From Phanerodontia chrysosporium (taxonomy: Eukaryota; Basidiomycota; Agaricomycetes; Polyporales; Phanerochaetaceae): DNA of 64,000 nucleotides. The stretch's first letter is position 1; each line of letters begins with the position of its first letter. Below the pieces are notes generated by a model, which was not told the DNA's origin, ran no database searches, and saw nothing but the letters and a program-made list of their open reading frames with translations. The position numbers and the translations under genes were made by a program. Of the stretch, positions 57,264-64,000 are shown in pieces. The stretch lies in the NCBI GenBank assembly GCA_001910725.1, contig MJGA01000003.1, positions 868,001 to 932,000 of the forward strand, read 5' to 3'.

Positions 57264-58663
57264 CTACTGGGCGCCGCCAGCCGACGTCTCGGACGCGTGC
57301 TTCGCAAGCGCAGTCTCCGCCTTTTCCAGATCCGCAGGGTCTCGGGGAGGACGCTCGGTCGCGGCGCTGCTGATTCGACGGACTTGACCCATGTATAGTA
57401 CATCGTACCCAGGGCGATTGTCAGGATGGAGAAAGCGCGGTTGCTGCGGCAAAGAGAAGCATGTCAGCAACCGTGTCGTGACCGGAGAACAGCTCAAGAG
57501 CAGCAACAATTACGCATTTTAGCGACATCGCGACACTTACCTGGTGAGGAGGTCGTTGAACAGCCAGACTCCCAACAGCGTCTGGATGACAGAACGCGCC
57601 GCCTAGAGATACAATGAAACCCATGGGAACGGACGGAGAAAGGACGATGAGCACTACACAAAAGGCAATAACCAACTATACTCACGCTCGAGAACATGTG
57701 CGTGATAGGACTTGTGACCTTGATACTGAGCAGGCCCGCCACGCAGAGCAAAAAGCCGAACACGCCTGTGATGATGCTGCCCCAGATGAACACGCTGCCA
57801 TTCCAGTCCCGGCTGGCCGTCAGTTCCAGAAGGCGTCCATACTCGCCCTGGATAACGATGAACGGAGCCAAAAAGAGGGCGGAGCCGAGATTCTGCCAGT
57901 AGGCCAATTGGATGGTCGAGTTGTGGACGTGCGGCAGCGAAGACTTGATGAGCACGGCATGCACGGCGATGAACAGCGACGAGAGCACGCCGTAGAAGAT
58001 CGAGAGCCCGCTGGGGGCGGAGCGCCACTGGATGTTGGCGAACGTGTGCGGCGCGACCCCGAGCACGAAGCCGAAGGTTACGACACCGGCGGCCAGCAAG
58101 ACGCGCGGAGATGGCACATTACGGGTGTGGATCGACGACACCGCGATGGTGAGAGGAAGCACAAGGCCCCTGGCAATCTATTGTTGGAATGCGTGAGTGA
58201 CCCTGTCCGGCCGCCAGCACAAGCGCAGGAATTACCTGGAAAAAGGACGCCTCGACTCCGCGGAGGCACAATATGTTGAAGACCAGCCAATAACGTTGAC
58301 AAGGGTCACTGGAGTCACTTTCTTCGCCGTTTTAAGATCCAGGCGTGGGATCTCAATTTTGGGGTAATCAACGCGGAGGCGTGGAGGAGAACGACCGCGA
58401 GCACGAGCTGATTCAGGAGAAACAGCAGCGGCAAATCTGGAGAAGAGTTCAGGACAGCCTTGTTACTGCCATGACCGCAATGTGAGCATTGTATCAGTAT
58501 GACAGGAGTGGTACTACGCACACGAAGACCATCTACATAAAGGCGTGAGATACTTGTTGATCGATGAGCGCAGAACACTTACCACCAGCGCTGCTCCCAT
58601 GTAGAAGGAGACTACTCCAGCGACCTGGAGAGTCTGGGACGCGTTCTGCTTGGGGGACTCCAT
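57264..58663 (-). CDS. GDP-fucose transporter-like protein (SLC35C1 type)
   Basis: Golgi nucleotide-sugar antiporter of the TPT/SLC35 family that brings GDP-fucose into the lumen. The start is MESPKQNASQTLQVAGVVSF; then VNKAVLNSSPDLPLLFLLNQ, PRLDLKTAKKVTPVTLVNVI, NILCLRGVEASFFQIARGLV, VTFGFVLGVAPHTFANIQW, LSSLFIAVHAVLIKSSLPHV, SIKVTSPITHMFSSAARSVI and ALGTMYYTWVKSVESAAA. The blocks RLD..TAKKV.P, LCL..V..SFF..ARGL, IK.TSPITH and YTWV follow SLC35C1 over the full length. About nine membrane helices, short tail. A TATA box lies about 91 bp upstream. Divergent from the putative fucosyltransferase, which suggests one module. Confidence 0.82.
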
Positions 58664-59529
58664 GGTGAGCGAGCTAGGACGTCGACACGGAAGGAGTTGA
58701 AGGCTGGCGGCGCGCGAGGGACGTGGCCGTAGGGACACACGACCGCAAAGGGACTATATAGCAAGCCCCTGAGGATGCGATTGCCGCCAGGTTGGGGTGC
58801 GCCAGATTCGTGGTGCAGAATGCAGGAGATGACGATCGACGGCGAGTATTAAATTAAAATTGAGCTGCCGTCGGGCTGGGAGACCTACGGCAAAGAGGCC
58901 GGCAAGACCTGGGCGGAAGGAAGCTGAACTTCCGCGACTTGTCGGAGACCCTCATGAGGCAGAAGCAGCCCGTCGGTTTCGGGTTCGCGCTATGCAAGAC
59001 CTGCTGATAACGACCACCTCGGTGGTGTGCTGCGCAAAGGAGAATTGAAACTGCGTAAAGGGTCCCCTGGACGGTGGAGAGTTGTTTCGGGACCCCCGGA
59101 TACCGTAGGCCTCTATGTCCGCCTGTCCGGCTGGCGTTCGTCATGGTGGAGACGTAACTCTACACGCCTCGTCGAGGATTCTGCGAGGTGATTCTGCGAG
59201 GCCTGGCGGTAGAGGGCAGCGTCCGGACTAGTGCGGTGCCTCGATGTAGCAAGGCACACCAGGAACGCGCAGAAACGATAACAAAGCCGTTTGTAGTCGC
59301 GTCACAGGAGATAAATGCAGGCGTGACGGTGCTTCAACGGATGTCAAATGTGTGTCACGGACATGATCGGAGGCGCGATCCGTCCGCGTCGAGGGAGTCT
59401 CGCCCTGATTGTACTTCACCGCTCTAATTCGCCCGCACTCTCTCACAGCCTGCACGCCTGAAAATATGTCACGGCCCTGCTCCATCCTCTCGCGCCTCCG
59501 TCTCTCCTCCACCACCACCACCCCGGACG
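58664..59529. promoter_or_regulatory. Divergent intergenic region of the fucosylation pair
   Basis: 866 bp between the transporter (minus) and fucosyltransferase-like (plus) starts. A CT-rich leader (59490-59525) precedes the plus-strand ATG. Confidence 0.45.
58754..58760 (-). promoter_or_regulatory. TATA box of the GDP-fucose transporter gene
   Basis: TATATAG on the minus strand, about 91 bp upstream of the ATG at 58663. Confidence 0.5.
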
Positions 59530-61402
59530 ATGAAGGAGTTCTACGGCCACGCTCGCACCCAGTCGGGGGTCCCCCTCCTCCCGTACTCTGACACCACTCC
59601 GCCGTCCACGCCCTTTGTCGCCTCCTTCCGGGGAAAGACTGCCCAGATACCCCATCGCAGGAGGTCCGCCTTCGCGCTTTGCGCCGTCCTCTCCGTCGTC
59701 TCGCTCGGCGTGCTCGCGTCCTTTGCCATCCGCGGCTCGCGCCCTGTCCCCGTCGCGTCCGCTCCTCAAGACCCGCTCTTCCAGGACGAACCTACCTGCC
59801 ACCCAATGGCTCGTTCCCCGGTCTGCACGAGGACGATGCGCTGCCTGTCGCGGAGGAATACCCGCCATGGGTCCTGGGACCGCCCACCGAGAGGTTCCGA
59901 GATAACCTCCGGAACGACACAAAATATGTCACGTCGTGGCTCTCTGCAGGCTGGAGTACGTGATCGCTGGCTCTCACATCGGACATCGCTCACCTCACGT
60001 CTACTCTAGATAACGATGTCATGACCTACATGAATCTCATATACCTTGGTATAATCACGGACCGAGTTCCCGTAGTCGCCATGTTCACACCATCACATAT
60101 CGGTGGCGACGCTGGCGTAATCACCTTTGGTGAGGTGTTCGACGTCCCAGGTTCAGAAAAGAGTCCGGGACCCCGCTGCTCGAGTGGCTCGAGGTCAAAG
60201 ACCCTCAGAGCGAAGAAGTGGACGAGATTGGCTGCTGGAACATTTGGGAAGCCGTGCAGTACTACGAACACTTTCCGAGGGGTAGCTCCGTCCCAGACTG
60301 GCTTAATCTCGGTGCGCACTGGCGTTCGTCTCAGTGATCCCATCCAGAGACGCTAAACTCGTTTCTACAGACATCTCCTATACCAGAGCGCCAGACTGGG
60401 TCAAACTGATACCTGGCTACGAACACGATAAGTGCAGTACCTTCTGGGCCCTGGCGCGCCTCGCCTACCCAGAAGATAGGAATAAAAACCTCGGAAACCC
60501 CCTCCCGTCTCCTAAGAATGGTGTCACCCTCGACCCCGACGAGCAGATGCTATGCTACGACTATATTTACTATGCTTGCGCAGCGCAGGTGTGTTCCATT
60601 GCTATGTGCCTTTGAGGCTTGTGTCTGATCGCACCTCATGCAGATGGGTGAATACGACTACACTTACGCGCCACAGTGGAGATTCGTCGGCAAGTACCTA
60701 CACTGGTCGAAGGACATCGAGACTATTGCTGGTCAATATGTCAACCGTGTCTTTGGGCTTCCGGAAGATGGACCAGTGCCGCCTGTGAGTGCTCTCGCGG
60801 CTTGAGCAACCCCAATGTTTCACTAACGGCGCGACTCACCTCTCCAGTACATTTCTATCCATGTTCGACATGGTGACTTCAAGAACTGGTGCTGGGATGC
60901 TGAAACCCCAGAAGATTGTTTTGCACCCCTGCCTGTCATCGCTAGACGTGTTCGGTAAGCAACGTCAGGCGATTCGCCGTTTATTGCTCAACTGAACGGC
61001 AAACTCTTGCAGCGAGGTGCAGGATGAGATCTTGCAGCGGAAGGGCATCTACATACCCATGACGAGGGTCATCATGACCTCTGACGAAACGGACGAAGCT
61101 TGGTGGGACGATGTCGCTGCCCATGGCTGGGTACGCATGAACCACGATGCAATGCAGACCGCGCAGCGGTATAGCAGATGGTGTGTACACTCTGCGCATA
61201 CTCCACACCTGCTCCTGTTACTCATCTGATATGTTTCAGGCATCCTGTTATTCTCGATGCCGCCATCCAGTCAGGAGGCTTGGGTTTCGTAGGCACAGAT
61301 CGCTCCACGTTCTCCGTTCTGTCACGCCGACGGGTTCTGGACTGGAACGACGGGGCGGTGCGCATGGTCCTCTGGGGCCGCAAAGGCGCTGATGATCACT
61401 AA
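59530..61402 (+). CDS. Putative type II membrane fucosyltransferase
   Basis: Predicted Golgi glycosyltransferase of the GDP-fucose protein O-fucosyltransferase-like fold. The N-terminus is short and cytosolic (MKEFYGHARTQSGVPLLPYS), followed by one membrane anchor (SAFALCAVLSVVSLGVLASF) and a luminal domain: NNDVMTYMNLIYLGIITDRV, SHIGGDAGVITFGEVFDV, YTRAPDWVKLIPGYEHDKCS, YISIHVRHGDFKNWCWDAET (the HxRxGD-type donor motif), IYIPMTRVIMTSDETDEAWW and DAAIQSGGLGFVGTDRSTFS. The C-terminus is GRKGADDH. At least six introns. Missing bases near 59795 and 60168 break the frame at CC and GGG runs. Acceptor is unknown. Divergent from a GDP-fucose transporter, which supports the fucose assignment. Confidence 0.72.
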
Positions 61403-61743
61403 CGAGTCGCGAGTAATTTCCGGGAACTCGAGCTTTGGCTGCATATGGTTGGGTCCATGGACTCAAAACCAAGTCTCTCGCCGCAAAGGCCGAGAGACCG
61501 TGGACTGCTACCTCGTGGGACTTGACCGGACTTTTGATACAGTATACCGTCATCTATTGTTGATAACCATGATCTTGTGCACATAGAACCTACCACCGGA
61601 CATTGCATTATTGCCTGTGGCTGCATCTAGCATGTTTTCTATCGTATTTATGCTACGCATCGTTGTGTCGTTGTAGGCCGTTTATGCATGTCGTCATCGC
61701 TGTGCGTAGCCGTGGGCGTCTCACAACTCAATCTCAGACCGCG
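61403..61743. other. Intergenic: fucosyltransferase 3' flank and F-box gene promoter
   Basis: No gene recognised. Confidence 0.4.
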
Positions 61744-63829
61744 ATGACCGTGCCGCCTCTCCCAGTCGAGGCATGTTTGGCGTTCAGATGACACTTTTTA
61801 GCATCTGCTAACGGACTCCGGCGTAGCTGCATGTCGCGATCCTATCTCAGATACCGTGTTCGAAGGAGGACTCTAGCGAGGAGACCCTGGCCCACTGCCT
61901 GCACGCCAGTCGCATCCTCCACGCCGCAGCGCTCGCACCGCAGGTGTGGAAGACGCCATATCAGGTTAGATACACGCACTCCGACGAAGAGCGGGAACGA
62001 CAGCGGCGGACAGATGCCTTGGGCGATTGGCGCAAGCTGTACGTCCGGAGGCGAATGCTCGACCGTGAGGCTTTGCGTCTCCTCGACCGGATACGCAACG
62101 AGCGCGTGAGCAGGCACGACCTCGCGCGACGCATCGTGAAGGATTACGGCTTTGACGTCTGGGACGCCTTCAGGCAGGAGGCGTCCCTCCCGCGTCCGGC
62201 ATGGTGCTACCCCCAGTCGCCGCCGCAAGATGCCCTGCGGTCCCCCCGGACGCGCTGCCGCGCCGCTACTGGGCTCAGGTGATGCTCGGTGTCATCGCGC
62301 GGCACTCGGTTATCGGCATGTGGTACAGGGTCGCACGGGCGACCCAGCAGGACGTCTCCTTTGAGGAGGCTCTCGCCGGGCTTTCTGCCTTTTTCGACGT
62401 GTCGACTAAGGAGGCAAGTCCCTGCTATCGTGTCTGTCTGTCGAACGCCCTTGTTGACAGATGCGCCGCAGGTGCTCTCTGAACTTGAAGTCATATGCGA
62501 CCAGTGCATCGAGAACCTTGTCGACAAGGGTGTGCCGCTGGATCCGAACGAGCCAGATTACGATTTTTGGAATCTTGTTGAAGAGATACGGGAAGCCATT
62601 CACGATCAAGGTTTCGGCGTCGCAACAGGTGAGCGTCGCGCTCGGTCCACAAATTAATGATGTCAACTTACCTTCTGTAGGACCCGAATTTTACAGGGTC
62701 ACCAATCAATTCCCCATTACTTCCTGAAGCCTGGCGGGCGACGCTCCATCCCTATGTCGCTTGTTTACGTGTTCGTAGCTGTCGCTCGACGTTTAGGGAT
62801 CCAAGCCAGTCCTGCGAATTTCCCCGGCGTCGTGCAAGCTCACATCCACCCCCGAATGGCGAACCTGCGAAGGCTACTGGACATGCGCGGAAACGAGCCT
62901 CCTCCGAGTTTCCAAGCTCGCAATACCTCCAGTTTTGGCCGGTCATGCTCCAGAACCAGACGGAGTACAGCCGTCCTGCTCCTCCCGCAGTGATGCTTAC
63001 CCGCGCATGCAACAATGTCCAGGCGTTCATGCAGCAGGAGATGATCGCAGGAATCCCTCAGTCCGCAGAAGTGCACGACGCCGCGTTCTACGCAGGCTCT
63101 TGCTGGATTATGCTTGAAGGCTCGGCGAATCACATCGTCCCCGCACCGCCCGACTTCAAGCCATTAGACGTCGGAGCTGTCCTTCTTGATGTCCTGTGCC
63201 CTTGCTTCCGCCGGTGTTGCGTGCCGCGACCAGCGCACATTATGAGAGAATGATCGAGGCCGACGAAGCACGCTCCAGGTCTGTGAAGATGCGCTCGACT
63301 TACCCCAACCTCCAGTTCTTCGTGGGTCTGCCGTTCGTGCACAGGACGTACGACTATATCGGTGTTATCTACGGCTGGGATGTGAGCTTCCTGCCTTCCT
63401 GAATGTGCTTGCGCTGACGCACAAACTGGCTAGCCTACGTGCATGGCATCGGAAGAGTGGATAGAGCAAATGCGTGTTGATGACCTGCGGCATGGGAGGA
63501 ATCAGCCGTTCTATCATGCTATCCCCTCCGAGGGCCAGCCAAGATGTAAGCCACGGAGATGTATGAACGTGCACGTCTCACTCATCTACATTGCAGACGT
63601 CGCGCAGGAGAATATCAATCCAGGGCCGGTCGCGACGAGAGAGCTAAGTGAACTATTCGAGTCTCATTCACTGATGAGCCGATACTTTGGCGGTATTGAA
63701 CACAATCTGGAGAATGGCCTCTGTAGACTTCTGGCGAGCAAGGAGTTGAGGGACATGTACCCTGAGGACGACGCCTTCGGTGCATCGTTTTTGAAGACCA
63801 CTGATACTCAGAGCTATAGCGACGTCTGA
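61744..63829 (+). CDS. F-box protein with transglutaminase-like and YccV-like domains (FBXO21 type)
   Basis: SCF-type adaptor with the layout of FBXO21. The F-box is built over an intron: MTVPPLPVE joined to LHVAILSQIPCSKEDSSEET; that intron starts with GC (gcatgt) and ends TAG. The middle (RYWAQVMLGVIARHSVIGMW, FEEALAGLSAFFDVST, LSELEVICDQCIENLVDKGV, GGRRSIPMSLVYVFVAVARR with LGIQASPANFPGVVQAHIHP) is the SirB1/transglutaminase-like region. The C-terminal YccV-like (hemimethylated-DNA-binding fold) domain reads YPNLQFFVGLPFVHRTYDYI, GVIYGWDPTCMASEEWIEQM and QPFYHAIPSEGQPRYVAQEN. Frame changes near 62215 and 62850-62860 need one base each. The stop is at 63829. Confidence 0.8.
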
Positions 63830-64000
63830 CGATAATATGTGACATAGTGCACCTCTGCTGAACTATACCTTTACCTTCTGATATACCGCATCACACTCGT
63901 TCTACTGGTTTTGTGCTCTGAGTACAGTCGGCGACAAGTGTAACTGCGGGTGCCGTGGCGCGAGTCCTGGTACTAGCCTTATTCGGACCGGCGTGTGCAC
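63830..64000. other. 3' flank to window end
   Basis: No coding evidence in the last 171 bp. Confidence 0.4.

Noticed and set aside
56497..57398. Small genes in the gap between the acyltransferase and the GDP-fucose transporter
   Set aside because: Open stretches lack motifs, good starts and introns, and one overlaps the transporter's 3' end.

Overview
This is a eukaryotic, basidiomycete (Agaricomycete) nuclear contig. Genes are cut by many short introns, mostly about 45-60 nt with GT-AG ends; there are no bacterial operons, rRNA genes, CRISPR arrays or recognisable transposons. The set of conserved genes and their order identify it as the chromosome segment carrying the A (HD, homeodomain) mating-type locus. 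A bracket-fungus (Polyporales-like) or related mushroom is likely, but species cannot be read from the sequence alone.

Layout. 1-10 kb: RPB2 (minus, 3' end cut by the window edge), a fructosamine/ketosamine kinase, an old-yellow-enzyme flavin oxidoreductase, an F-box protein and an Ala/Gln-rich LEA-like protein. 10.5-17.5 kb: glycogenin with a very long disordered tail, and an ABC1/ADCK2-type mitochondrial kinase. 17.7-26.1 kb: a poorly conserved stretch with an F-box/LRR-like gene, the beta-flanking gene (bfg), a small acidic protein, an unrecognised gene and a tiny spliced ORF. 26.5-33.4 kb: the mating-type core, with divergent HD1 (minus) and HD2 (plus) genes sharing a 299-bp promoter, followed by MIP1, the classic A-locus neighbour. 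33.8-50.8 kb: conserved genes in a tight array (DDT/WHIM1 protein, FAM32A, TMEM115, COG1, a 7TM orphan receptor-like protein, SEC61 gamma, a PPR protein, glycine decarboxylase P-protein). 51.8-63.8 kb: RSC9, an HxxxD acyltransferase, a GDP-fucose transporter divergent from a putative fucosyltransferase, and an F-box/YccV (FBXO21-like) protein.

How genes work together. HD1 and HD2 products from different mates form the heterodimer that switches on dikaryotic development; this window shows one complete, intact haplotype (HD1 645 aa in 3 exons, HD2 509 aa in 4 exons by my splice model). The transporter/fucosyltransferase pair suggests a local Golgi fucosylation module. MIP1, the P-protein, the PPR protein and the ABC1 kinase are all expected in mitochondria.

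A technical caution runs through the window: many otherwise well conserved genes, including the essential RPB2, need one extra base at short homopolymers to stay in frame. I read this as undercalled homopolymers in the assembly rather than as pseudogenes, and gene spans below include these breaks.
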